Source: Planctomycetaceae bacterium UBA2972
Lineage (GTDB): Bacteria; Planctomycetota; Planctomycetia; Pirellulales; Pirellulaceae
Direction of reading: 5' to 3'
NCBI GenBank assembly: GCA_002348315.1
Contig: DEAW01000242.1
Coordinates: 16,802 to 26,888, forward strand
Length of the DNA: 10,087 bases
Below the pieces are notes generated by a model that worked only from the letters and a program-made list of their open reading frames with translations, did no database searches and was not told the DNA's origin. Shown in pieces: positions 1-6,211 of this stretch (its first letter is position 1; each line of letters opens with the position of its first letter). The position numbers and the translations under genes are program-made.

Positions 1-2
1 CA

Positions 3-836
3 GATCTGCCGGAATTTCCCTTTCCTACGCATTGCCCAGAATGTAACTCGTCCGTCGTAAAGGATGATGGCGGAGTCTACATACGTTGCCCCAACTACCA
101 ATGTCCTGCCCAGCTACGGGAACGATTGCGATTCTTTGCTACACGTAATGCTATGGATATTGAAGGCTTGGGAGACAAATTAGTCGAACAACTTGTGGAA
201 GCACAGTTGGTAACCGAATATGCAGATCTCTATCGATTGAAGTTGGAGGACGTTCTCGCTTTAGAACGGATGGGGCGTAAGTCATCGGAAAACGTTGTCA
301 GGAATATTCAGTCAAGTAAACAACGAGGACTATCTAAAGTACTCAACGCGTTGTCGATTCGACATGTTGGTGCTCAGGTGGCGTCGACGATTGCCCAACA
401 CTTTGGAACACTCTCTGAGATTCGCAAGGCAACGCTTGAACAACTAAGCGAGATTAATGAAATTGGTGAGGTGATCGCGGCCAGCCTCCATCGGTTTGTT
501 CATCAATCTCCCGGTAAAGAGATTCTGGCTGCGTTAGAAGAAGCTGGCGTGGAAATGATCGAAGAGGCTGCTGAAAATCAGCAAGTGAGTGACCTGTTCG
601 CCGGGAAGACATTCGTTGTGACGGGCACATTGACTAATTACACTCGTAATCAAATTCATGATCTGATCGTTATGCATGGCGGTAAAACCGGTAGCAGCGT
701 CTCCGGGAAGACAGATTGTCTGGTGGCCGGCGAGAACGCCGGTAGTAAGCTTGCCAAAGCTGAGAAGTTAGGTGTGCAGGTGCTTAGCGAAGCGGATTTT
801 GAAAGTCTGATCAGCCCGAATAATCTGTTGTTCTAA
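3..836 (+). CDS. ligA: NAD-dependent DNA ligase, C-terminal part (5' truncated by window edge)
   Basis: This is the last 277 residues of bacterial DNA ligase, which seals nicks in replication and repair using NAD+. The frame is open from base 3, so the gene begins outside the window; a TTG at 126 is internal, not a start. Seen in order: a four-cysteine zinc finger (C11, C14, C29, C34 of the fragment, ending CPNYQCPAQ), helix-hairpin-helix repeats beginning at NAMDIEGLGDKLVEQL (about residues 49-190), and a C-terminal BRCT domain (about 198-270; FAGKTFVVTGTL, then HGGK and LVAGENAGSKLAKA). The adenylation and OB domains, including the catalytic lysine, lie upstream and cannot be checked. Full-length LigA is usually about 670-700 residues, so roughly 60% is missing. 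It ends in TAA and converges on the peroxiredoxin gene, 62 bases away. The identification is secure from the domain order. Confidence 0.96.
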   Translation, partial: DLPEFPFPTHCPECNSSVVKDDGGVYIRCPNYQCPAQLRERLRFFATRNAMDIEGLGDKLVEQLVEAQLVTEYADLYRLKLEDVLALERMGRKSSENVVRNIQSSKQRGLSKVLNALSIRHVGAQVASTIAQHFGTLSEIRKATLEQLSEINEIGEVIAASLHRFVHQSPGKEILAALEEAGVEMIEEAAENQQVSDLFAGKTFVVTGTLTNYTRNQIHDLIVMHGGKTGSSVSGKTDCLVAGENAGSKLAKAEKLGVQVLSEADFESLISPNNLLF

Positions 837-870
837 AAAAATCTCCCCGAACTGTAGATCCGGGGAGATT
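834..870 (-). terminator. Intrinsic terminator between convergent ligA and peroxiredoxin genes
   Basis: A perfect 10-bp stem pairs AATCTCCCCG (840-849) with CGGGGAGATT (861-870) around an 11-base loop. Read on the minus strand it is followed by a run of seven U (835-841), so it is a canonical intrinsic terminator for the minus-strand peroxiredoxin, 29 bases after that gene's stop. The same stem lies directly after the ligA stop codon but has only a poor T-tract on the plus side, so it may stop ligA transcription less efficiently. Confidence 0.88.
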
Positions 871-898
871 GGATAATTTCAGGATTAACGATCGGTGT

Positions 899-1498
899 TT
901 ACTTTTGCTTTACACCAAGTTCCTTAAGTTTTTTTACCAGATCAGCACCATGCGTCTTTGCACTGACCTGTTTGTCGACGTGGAGCACTTTGCCATCAGC
1001 ACCAATGATAAACGTCCAGCGGAAGGGTACGGGGCGTTCGTCTGTAACGACTCCGTAAGTTCTTGCTGTCTTCTTTTCCGGATCACTTAGAATTGGGTAA
1101 TCCAGTTTTAGGGACTCAGCATATCGCTTGTTGGTTTCGGCTGTATCGCAACTGGCCGTAAAGAAGGCGACATCGAATTTATCCAGGCCTGAGCCCGAGT
1201 CGCGTGCGGTAACTTTGAATTGTCGGTCTCCCAGTAGTTTGAGCTCAAACCCCTCTTTAATTCCGCTGACACGCAGCGAATCACATTGAGCGGTTCAACC
1301 CCCGGTAAATGCCTTTGGGAACCAGGCCACGATGACCGCTTTCCCCTTGTAGTCCGATAACTTGTGGACTTTGCCATCGCTTCCAGCCAATGCGAAGTCC
1401 GGAGCCTGATCGCCCGTCTTGACTTCTGCACTCAAAGGAGCAACAACCAATGCCAGTAAGGCAAACACGCCACAGATCTGCGATAAAGATCGCTTCAT
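899..1498 (-). CDS. Exported selenocysteine-containing peroxiredoxin (in-frame UGA = Sec68)
   Basis: A thioredoxin-fold peroxiredoxin (AhpC/TSA, PrxQ/BCP-like) expected to reduce peroxides outside the cytoplasmic membrane. It has 199 residues if UGA at codon 68 (1297-1295) is read as selenocysteine. The start at 1498 follows an AAAGGA ribosome site with 7-base spacing; an upstream in-frame extension lacks such support. Residues 1-24 are a signal peptide (KR, hydrophobic core, APLSA|EV). Then come GDQAPDFAL (29-37), the usual peroxiredoxin beginning, and WFPKAFTGG-U68-TAQC72. Family members carry the peroxidatic Cys exactly at position 68; C72 is the likely resolving thiol. After UGA the frame stays open for 131 codons with family motifs FDVAFFTASCD (108-118), LDYPILSDP (132-140), YGVV (148-151) and RWTFIIGADGK (160-170). 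About 25 residues (80-104) look like an insertion compared with relatives as I remember them. Alternatives are a TGC-to-TGA sequencing error or a recent nonsense mutation; the hairpin behind UGA argues against both. Confidence 0.85.
1249..1294 (-). promoter_or_regulatory. Putative bacterial SECIS element directly downstream of the UGA
   Basis: Read on the minus strand, the RNA after UGA folds into a hairpin. The apical stem pairs GAUUCGCUG (1282-1274) with CAGCG plus AAUU (1268-1264 and 1262-1259), nine pairs including one G-U, with G1263 bulged. The loop is CGUGU (1273-1269), with a G in its second position; a G among the first two loop bases is the known requirement of bacterial SECIS elements recognised by SelB. 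The loop starts 21 bases after the UGA, inside the accepted 16-37 window. A lower stem, ACCGCUC (1294-1288) with GAGGGGU (1255-1249), adds six of seven pairs and starts at the base right after UGA. Pairing was worked out by eye and folding energy was not computed. Confidence 0.72.
1295..1297 (-). other. UGA codon recoded as selenocysteine (codon 68)
   Basis: The only in-frame stop in an otherwise intact 200-codon gene. It sits in FTGG-x-TAQC, where the peroxidatic cysteine of this peroxiredoxin family lies, the classical Cys-to-Sec exchange site. Sense translation resumes immediately with conserved sequence. Insertion would need SelA, SelB, SelD and tRNA-Sec, none of which is in this window. 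Confidence 0.83.
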
Positions 1499-1631
1499 TA
1501 GAATGTCCTTTCGGTTATATTCTCTTAAGGTGTTTCGTTGTTCAATCACGTGCAATATAGTCTTTTCAGCAACCAACATCGACGATTGATTTTGAGATCT
1601 TGCGGTTTTAATTGGATATGAGTATACCCCG
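1499..1631. other. Divergent intergenic region between peroxiredoxin and PQQ-repeat genes
   Basis: These 133 AT-rich bases must hold both outward promoters. On the plus strand the best pair seen is TTGATT (1586-1591) and TTTAAT (1607-1612) with a short 15-base spacer. A second possibility is TTGCGG (1600-1605) and TATACC (1623-1628), spacing 17, ending only three bases before the ATG at 1632. On the minus side a TATATT (1559-1554) is visible without a convincing -35 box. No ribosome site precedes the plus-strand ATG. Promoter choice is unresolved. Confidence 0.35.
1506..1511 (-). promoter_or_regulatory. Ribosome binding site of the peroxiredoxin gene
   Basis: AAAGGA on the minus strand, 7 bases before the ATG at 1498-1496. 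It decides the start in favour of MKRSLSQ..., which also gives a clean signal peptide, over the longer in-frame reading beginning near 1675 whose first 59 residues resemble no protein. Confidence 0.7.
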
Positions 1632-2975
1632 ATGAATTCACTCTCTTCCCTGTTAACAATCCTGTGTATTTCCACTTGCCTGACATTCCCTCAGGCTCAC
1701 GGTCAGCAATGGCATCAATTCCGAGGGCCTGGTGCCAGAGGGATTAGTGAAAACCAGCAACTGCCGCTGACATGGGACTATGAAAGCCGTGATGGCATTG
1801 AATGGGAAATTGATACGACAGGTCGCGGCTGGTCCTCCCCCGTTATCACTCAAGGAAAAATATACTACTCGACTGTTGTAAATGAGGGAGATACCGAAGC
1901 TGCCAGAAAAGGGCTGTACTTCGGAGGTGACCGCGCGAAACCGCCGGCAGGAGTCCATCACTGGCTTATCATTTGCCGCGATCTTTCGACCGGTGAGTTG
2001 GTGTGGAAGAAAGAAGTGCATCATGGCATCCCCGGTGGTTCAATCCATATCAAAAACAGTTATGCGTCGGAAACCGCAGTCACCGATGGTAAATTCCTCT
2101 ACGTGTCCTTTGGCCACCTGGGAGTCTTTTGTGTTGATCTGGATGGAAAGCTGATTTGGCAGCGACGAGGCAAGATAGCAAAAACCAGAAATGGCTGGGG
2201 AACCGCAGCCTCGCCGGTCTTATACAAGGACAAAGTCTTTATCGTTGATGACAACGATGAGCAATCCATCTTGTTGGCACTGAATAAGACCACTGGCGAA
2301 GAGATCTGGCAGGCTAAGCGGCCTGAAGGTAGTAATTGGGCAACACCCTATGTTTGGGAAAACTCTCAGCGAACAGAATTAGTGACTCCAGGCACTGGGA
2401 TGAATCGGGTTTATAGTCTCGACGGAGAATTGCTGTACGAGTTTGGCGGAAACTCCAGTATCACGATCGCAACGCCGTATGCCAAAGATGACCTACTTTA
2501 TGTAAGCAGTGGCTATGTGTTGGATCAGAAGAAACCTTTGTTTGCGATTAAGCCCGGAGCCAGCGGTGATATCAGTCTTGGTGACCGTGAAACAAGTAAC
2601 GAGTACATTCAGTGGTGCCAAAAACAGGCCGCTCCCTACAACCCGTCGACCCTACTTTATGATGGCCGAATCTATGTGCTCTACGATCGGGGCTTCTTTG
2701 CCTGTTTTGATGCTCAGAGCGGAAAAGAGATCTACGGAAAGCAGCGACTCAATGGTGGACGAGCCTTTACAAGTTCCCCCTGGGCTTATCGTGGCCATAT
2801 TTTTTGCATTAATGAGTTTGGTGAGACATTTGTCATCAAAGCCGGCGATGAATTCGAAGTGGTTGATAAGCTTAAACTTCATGTGGAGGATATGGCGATG
2901 GCAACCCCTTCCCTTGCTGGCGATCGATTGATCATTCGCACAGCCCAACGGCTCTACAGCATCCGGCAGAAGTAA
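1632..2975 (+). CDS. Secreted PQQ-like beta-propeller repeat protein
   Basis: A 447-residue protein of the PQQ-binding-like beta-propeller type common in Planctomycetota. Residues 1-24 form a signal peptide (hydrophobic LLTILCISTCL, then QAHG|QQ), so it acts outside the cytoplasmic membrane. The mature start W27-HQFRGPGARGIS is the hallmark 'W-x-QFRGP' opening of this family. Propeller blades show the repeating D/N-x-x-TG-x-x-x-W pattern: DLSTGELVWKKEV, DLDGKLIWQRRG, NKTTGEEIWQAKRP and DAQSGKEIYGKQ. No heme-binding CxxCH and no membrane anchor are present, so it is not a quinoprotein dehydrogenase of the cytochrome-fusion type; cofactor binding and enzymatic activity are unproven. The start is the only one giving the signal peptide, although no Shine-Dalgarno sequence precedes it. 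It is divergent from the peroxiredoxin and followed by the tRNA, so it appears monocistronic. Fold and location are well supported; the precise role is unknown. Confidence 0.88.
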   Translation: MNSLSSLLTILCISTCLTFPQAHGQQWHQFRGPGARGISENQQLPLTWDYESRDGIEWEIDTTGRGWSSPVITQGKIYYSTVVNEGDTEAARKGLYFGGDRAKPPAGVHHWLIICRDLSTGELVWKKEVHHGIPGGSIHIKNSYASETAVTDGKFLYVSFGHLGVFCVDLDGKLIWQRRGKIAKTRNGWGTAASPVLYKDKVFIVDDNDEQSILLALNKTTGEEIWQAKRPEGSNWATPYVWENSQRTELVTPGTGMNRVYSLDGELLYEFGGNSSITIATPYAKDDLLYVSSGYVLDQKKPLFAIKPGASGDISLGDRETSNEYIQWCQKQAAPYNPSTLLYDGRIYVLYDRGFFACFDAQSGKEIYGKQRLNGGRAFTSSPWAYRGHIFCINEFGETFVIKAGDEFEVVDKLKLHVEDMAMATPSLAGDRLIIRTAQRLYSIRQK

Positions 2976-3046
2976 TCTCTGGTGTTTTCAAGAATTCACT
3001 AACAATTTCCTTCGCAGATTGTCGAATGGTAAGAGTATTAGACTAG

Positions 3047-3075
3047 TTGACAAAGTGAGCATTTCTCATTCAACT
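3047..3075 (+). promoter_or_regulatory. Possible promoter of tRNA-Lys
   Basis: A perfect -35 box TTGACA (3047-3052) lies 17 bases before TCAACT (3070-3075), a poor -10. Transcription would start near 3082, six bases before the tRNA. The -35 and position are good, the -10 is weak. Confidence 0.4.
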
Positions 3076-3087
3076 AAGTTCCTTACT

Positions 3088-3160
<73 letters not shown>

Positions 3161-3164
3161 CAGG

Positions 3165-3195
3165 TACCCATCGACTTCGGTCGGTGGGTATTTTT
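3165..3195 (+). terminator. Intrinsic terminator after tRNA-Lys
   Basis: An 11-bp stem (3165-3175 with 3180-3190, one G-U pair) is capped by a TTCG tetraloop closed by C-G and followed by TTTTT (3191-3195). Four bases after the tRNA it separates the tRNA transcript from the isomerase gene, which therefore needs its own promoter between 3196 and 3282. Confidence 0.93.
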
Positions 3196-3282
3196 ATGCG
3201 CTTAACGCTCGCATCAGCTCGATGATCGGCAAGGATTCTTTACAATGCAGAAGTCGAAATTGTCGTTTGTGAGGATTGCCTA

Positions 3283-4125
3283 ATGTATCTTTCTGTCTCG
3301 GTCCGTATTGTGGAAGCCGCTTGTAAAACGCGTTTAAATGTACCGCTGGAAGATTTTATACGCATCGTACAACGTGGTGGAGGCAACGCGATTTGTATGC
3401 GTGCCAGCGGAGCAGGGGTGACGGACACCCCTGAACGACTGGATTCTGTCGCGCAGACTATTGCTGCGGCCGGGTTGCCTGTTACGATGGTGACCGCTGA
3501 TTATGATGTCCCCTTAAACAACGAAAACGGGCCCGACAGCTTACGTGATATCTCAGCATCCTTAGATGTTGCTACCGCCTTTGATTGTGATCTGATTCGA
3601 ATCTGCATGAAATCGAACGAGGACATCGAGTACGCGCGTCAGGCAGCTGACTTGGCAGCTCAGCGAGGCATACGGTTGGCACATCAGTGTCACACCACGA
3701 GTGTTTTTGAAGAAGTCGATCAAATACTCTGGGTACTGAAGGAAATCAATCGTGAGAACTTCGGTATCATCTATGAGCCTGCCAATCTGATGCTGAACGG
3801 GCAAAGCTACGGTGTCGACACACTTGAACAACTCGCTCCACACATTATGAATGTCTATGTGCAAAACCATCGACTTGATCCCGAAGGGCCGGAAGAACTG
3901 GATACTTTTTGCCGGGGTCCGGTGCGATTCCATCATCTCTATCTTTGGGAGGAAGGCGGAGTGGACTTCAAAAAAGTCTTTGCCGGACTGAAGCACATTG
4001 GATACGACGGAAGTTTTACAATCCATCAGGCACAGGGTATCGAATCACTGGAAGAAGCGACTCAATACGTTGCTCGCTGTCGGGAGTTCTTCGATGATCA
4101 GATGTCGAGCGACCGTGCAGGCTAG
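3283..4125 (+). CDS. TIM-barrel sugar phosphate isomerase/epimerase family protein
   Basis: A 280-residue cytoplasmic protein of the xylose-isomerase-like TIM barrel family (AP endonuclease 2 superfamily), which includes sugar isomerases, epimerases and inosose dehydratases. The start has a GAGG ribosome site at 3271-3274, 8 bases upstream. Seen are the alternating strand/helix pattern and metal-site strands: H134-QCH-TTS, YE165PANLMLNGQ, NVYVQNHRLDPEG and GYDGSFTIHQAQ. Compared with the textbook E-x-H / D-P-x-N / E pattern, the usual acidic ligands are partly replaced by Gln and His; I recall HQCH and IYEPAN as features of a planctomycete subgroup, so this is probably a subfamily trait rather than decay. 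The next gene starts 101 bases downstream, followed by an MFS permease, which suggests sugar or polyol catabolism. The substrate cannot be told from sequence. Confidence 0.82.
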   Translation: MYLSVSVRIVEAACKTRLNVPLEDFIRIVQRGGGNAICMRASGAGVTDTPERLDSVAQTIAAAGLPVTMVTADYDVPLNNENGPDSLRDISASLDVATAFDCDLIRICMKSNEDIEYARQAADLAAQRGIRLAHQCHTTSVFEEVDQILWVLKEINRENFGIIYEPANLMLNGQSYGVDTLEQLAPHIMNVYVQNHRLDPEGPEELDTFCRGPVRFHHLYLWEEGGVDFKKVFAGLKHIGYDGSFTIHQAQGIESLEEATQYVARCREFFDDQMSSDRAG

Positions 4126-4175
4126 TTTTGGCATGGCTCTCCGGAAGTCATTACAATAAATGGCTTAACCCTGAA

Positions 4176-4195
4176 GGCTGATTGTACAAACAGCC
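4176..4195. promoter_or_regulatory. 20-base inverted repeat upstream of the VOC gene, possible operator
   Basis: GGCTG (4176-4180) and CAGCC (4191-4195) flank an inner palindrome TTGTACAA (4182-4189); only one A/A pair breaks full dyad symmetry. No T-tract follows, so it is not an intrinsic terminator. Its size suits a dimeric repressor site and it sits 31 bases before the VOC start, after the isomerase stop. No regulator is encoded nearby. Confidence 0.35.
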
Positions 4196-4226
4196 CGATC
4201 CAGACCAGTCTAAACAGGAATCATTG

Positions 4227-4646
4227 ATGGCAATTACTCGCATGGCCCATATGGCATTACGGTGCTCAGACCTTGAGAAATCCCGGGACTTTTATACCAA
4301 CGTGATCGGATTTGAGTTCTTCGACTGGCGTCCGCAGGGCGACTCGATGGATATTACCGATGGTTGCATTAATATTACGTTGCTGCCATACGATGGGACT
4401 CGCCCCGGATTCGAAGAAGGCGATGAGTACATTCACTTTGGTGTGATTGTTGATGACTTACAGGAAATCTGGGATCGAGCAGTAGCCTGGGGAGCAGAGA
4501 TTTCAAAAGGGGATGTGAAGGATCGAACGGAAGTGGACGTAGCTGACGGCCCGGGGCGTTCCTTCAAAGTTCTCGACCCTGACGGAAATGTCATCGACAT
4601 AACAGCTGACCGCGAAGAATGGCGGTGCGTGAGATTCGACGACTGA
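4227..4646 (+). CDS. VOC family (glyoxalase/bleomycin-resistance fold) protein
   Basis: A 139-residue single-unit VOC-superfamily protein with two beta-alpha-beta-beta-beta modules. The start is set by AGGAA (4216-4220) six bases before the ATG; a longer reading from 4182 adds nonconserved residues. Seen: MAHMALRCSDLEKSRDFYTNVIGFE (6-30), the classic first module with metal-ligand candidate H8; EYIHFGVIVDDL (67-78) with H70 at the start of the second module; and FKVLDPDGNVIDIT near the end, where the usual glutamate ligand is aspartate. Family members include glyoxalases, dioxygenases, epimerases and resistance proteins, typically as metal-dependent dimers. It lies between the isomerase and the MFS gene (53 bases to the latter), so a shared metabolic role is plausible. 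The specific reaction is unknown. Confidence 0.85.
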   Translation: MAITRMAHMALRCSDLEKSRDFYTNVIGFEFFDWRPQGDSMDITDGCINITLLPYDGTRPGFEEGDEYIHFGVIVDDLQEIWDRAVAWGAEISKGDVKDRTEVDVADGPGRSFKVLDPDGNVIDITADREEWRCVRFDD

Positions 4647-4699
4647 TACGTTTAGAATCTTACCAAGGTGATAATAACGAGAAAACATTGGGACAACGA

Positions 4700-6112
4700 A
4701 TGATGGCAAATGACAACACCGAGATAGATAGTATTCAAACCAACAGCCTGGTTTTATCCGAGGCTCAACGGATCTTGATTCTGATTGTGGCATTTCTTGG
4801 ATGGATGTTCGCCGGGACTCAGATGAGTATCAATGGGATTGTTCATTTTCCGGCCGCAGTCAATTTACTTGGGCCTGAAAATTCGGGCGATGCAGGTAAA
4901 TGGGCCGGGCTACTTGTCTGCGCATTTCTCTTCGGTGCTGCAGCCGGAGGTTATGTCTTCGGTTGGGTCGGGGATCGTTTCGGGCGGGCCAAGGCGATGG
5001 CAATCAGCATAGCTTGCTACAGCATTTTTTCATTTCTTTCGACATTGTCACCCAACGTCGAAATTTTTTGGGTACTTCGGTTTATTACATGCATGGGCAT
5101 CGGAGGAATGTGGCCCAATGGTATGGCGTTAATTCAAGAGGCCTGGCCGAATACTGCGAAACCGATTTTGGCCGGTATCCTGGGAACTTCGGCTAATGTG
5201 GGAATTATGCTCTTTTCACTTTGGTGCATGTTCAAGGATGTGAACACGGATGATTGGCATTGGACACTGCAGGCAGGAGGTCTGCCAATTCTGTTGGCCA
5301 TCTTTACGTGGTTTTGTGTACCGGAATCGCCGTCCTGGTTAGCAGAGCAACATGGAGAGAGTAACGGTGATGAAAATGTCGACCCCGTAACGCTCGGTGA
5401 AGTGTTTAACTCGAAAAATGCTTTATTGACCTTCATCGGAATCGTCCTGGCCTTTGTGCCGTTGTTCGGTGGATGGGGAGTTGCGAATTGGGCCAATTAC
5501 TGGGCCGCGGAGTATGATCAGCAATCCATGACAAAAGCCGTTGATACGGGTATGGAATCGGAGGCCGAATCAGAGGCAGAATCAGACACGGAAGTGGCAC
5601 AAGCTGCTTCTAAGAAGACATCTACTAATCTCAAAGCGGAAGCCAATTTTCATCGTGCCTGGCCGGGCAGTATTAGTAGTTTGCTTGGAGGCGCTCTCGC
5701 ATTTTATCTGGGAAGACGATTTAGTTATGCCTTGTTATGCGTGCTGGCATTTGCCTGTACTCAGTTTCTTTATGCATTACCCGATCCAACACACGCAGAC
5801 TTTCTGTTCTGGGTTAAGTGGCTGGGGTTCTTTAGCGGCTTTTTCTTTGGCTGGCTGCCTCTATGTTTGCCCGAGATGTTTGATACCAGAATTCGCTCAA
5901 CCGGAAGTGGCGTGAGCTTTAACTTCGGACGGATCATTGTAGGAGTTCTGATCATTGCTACCTCCTGGGGACTCAAAGAATTATTCGAAGGTCGCTATGA
6001 CACCGTCGGTCGCATCTGCGGATTTATGTATCTACTGGGAATCGTGGCTGTATTGATGATCCCTAAATCAAAAGCAATTGACGATGAGTCTGCGGCCGTA
6101 GCTGAAAGCTAA
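4700..6112 (+). CDS. Major facilitator superfamily transporter
   Basis: A 470-residue inner-membrane permease with about 12 hydrophobic segments. The first starts at RILILIVAFLGWMFAG. The loop between segments 2 and 3 carries the MFS motif A, G88-WVGDRFGR-A; PESPSWLAEQ after segment 6 resembles the PESPRWL motif of sugar and metabolite:H+ symporters. The loop after segment 7 holds an acidic Ser/Glu repeat (ESEAESEAESDTE, residues 286-298). Start choice: ATG 4700 or the adjacent 4703 (GGGA at 4690-4693 as weak ribosome site); an ATG at 4619 would overlap the VOC gene by 28 bases and add a 27-residue charged extension, so I reject it. Together with the upstream TIM-barrel and VOC proteins it suggests uptake of a sugar or organic acid. 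The substrate is unassigned. The start is uncertain, the family is not. Confidence 0.9.
   Translation: MMANDNTEIDSIQTNSLVLSEAQRILILIVAFLGWMFAGTQMSINGIVHFPAAVNLLGPENSGDAGKWAGLLVCAFLFGAAAGGYVFGWVGDRFGRAKAMAISIACYSIFSFLSTLSPNVEIFWVLRFITCMGIGGMWPNGMALIQEAWPNTAKPILAGILGTSANVGIMLFSLWCMFKDVNTDDWHWTLQAGGLPILLAIFTWFCVPESPSWLAEQHGESNGDENVDPVTLGEVFNSKNALLTFIGIVLAFVPLFGGWGVANWANYWAAEYDQQSMTKAVDTGMESEAESEAESDTEVAQAASKKTSTNLKAEANFHRAWPGSISSLLGGALAFYLGRRFSYALLCVLAFACTQFLYALPDPTHADFLFWVKWLGFFSGFFFGWLPLCLPEMFDTRIRSTGSGVSFNFGRIIVGVLIIATSWGLKELFEGRYDTVGRICGFMYLLGIVAVLMIPKSKAIDDESAAVAES
5555..5586 (+). repeat. 12-base tandem repeat in the MFS gene encoding ESEA units
   Basis: Two full units, GAATCGGAGGCC and GAATCAGAGGCA, followed by a partial third (GAATCAGA), encode Glu-Ser-Glu-Ala repeats in a cytoplasmic loop. 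The in-frame unit length suggests growth by slippage. It probably varies between strains without breaking the frame. Confidence 0.75.
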
Positions 6113-6128
6113 GCCGGCAGTGACTTTA

Positions 6129-6155
6129 CAAATCAAATGACAGATTTGCAAATCT
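6129..6155. promoter_or_regulatory. Alternating CAAATC / GATTTG / CAAATC inverted repeats
   Basis: CAAATC (6129-6134), GATTTG (6143-6148) and CAAATC (6149-6154) occur in alternating orientation; the last two form a perfect 14-base palindrome AGATTTGCAAATCT (6142-6155). The middle unit can pair with either flank. It lies after the MFS stop and 57 bases before the SRPBCC gene, without a T-tract. It may be an operator or a weak transcript-end structure. Confidence 0.3.
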
Positions 6156-6211
6156 CTGAACAATGTGGGTAGTCCGTATGTAGCTAGCCGCCTCTGTTTT
6201 GGAGAATCGCA

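Noticed and set aside
869..1090. Plus-strand open frame of 73 residues
   Set aside because: It is antisense to the peroxiredoxin, has no ribosome site and no recognisable protein features.
1554..1559. TATATT on the minus strand as the -10 of the peroxiredoxin promoter
   Set aside because: No acceptable -35 box lies 16-18 bases upstream on that strand.
1295..1675. A 126-residue minus-strand reading ending at the UGA, treated as a complete short gene
   Set aside because: Its first 59 residues match no protein pattern, the true start at 1498 has a ribosome site and signal peptide, and homology continues beyond the UGA.
4619..4699. N-terminal extension of the MFS gene from an ATG inside the VOC gene
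   Set aside because: It adds 27 charged residues unlike an MFS N-terminus and would overlap the VOC end; starts at 4700/4703 fit better.
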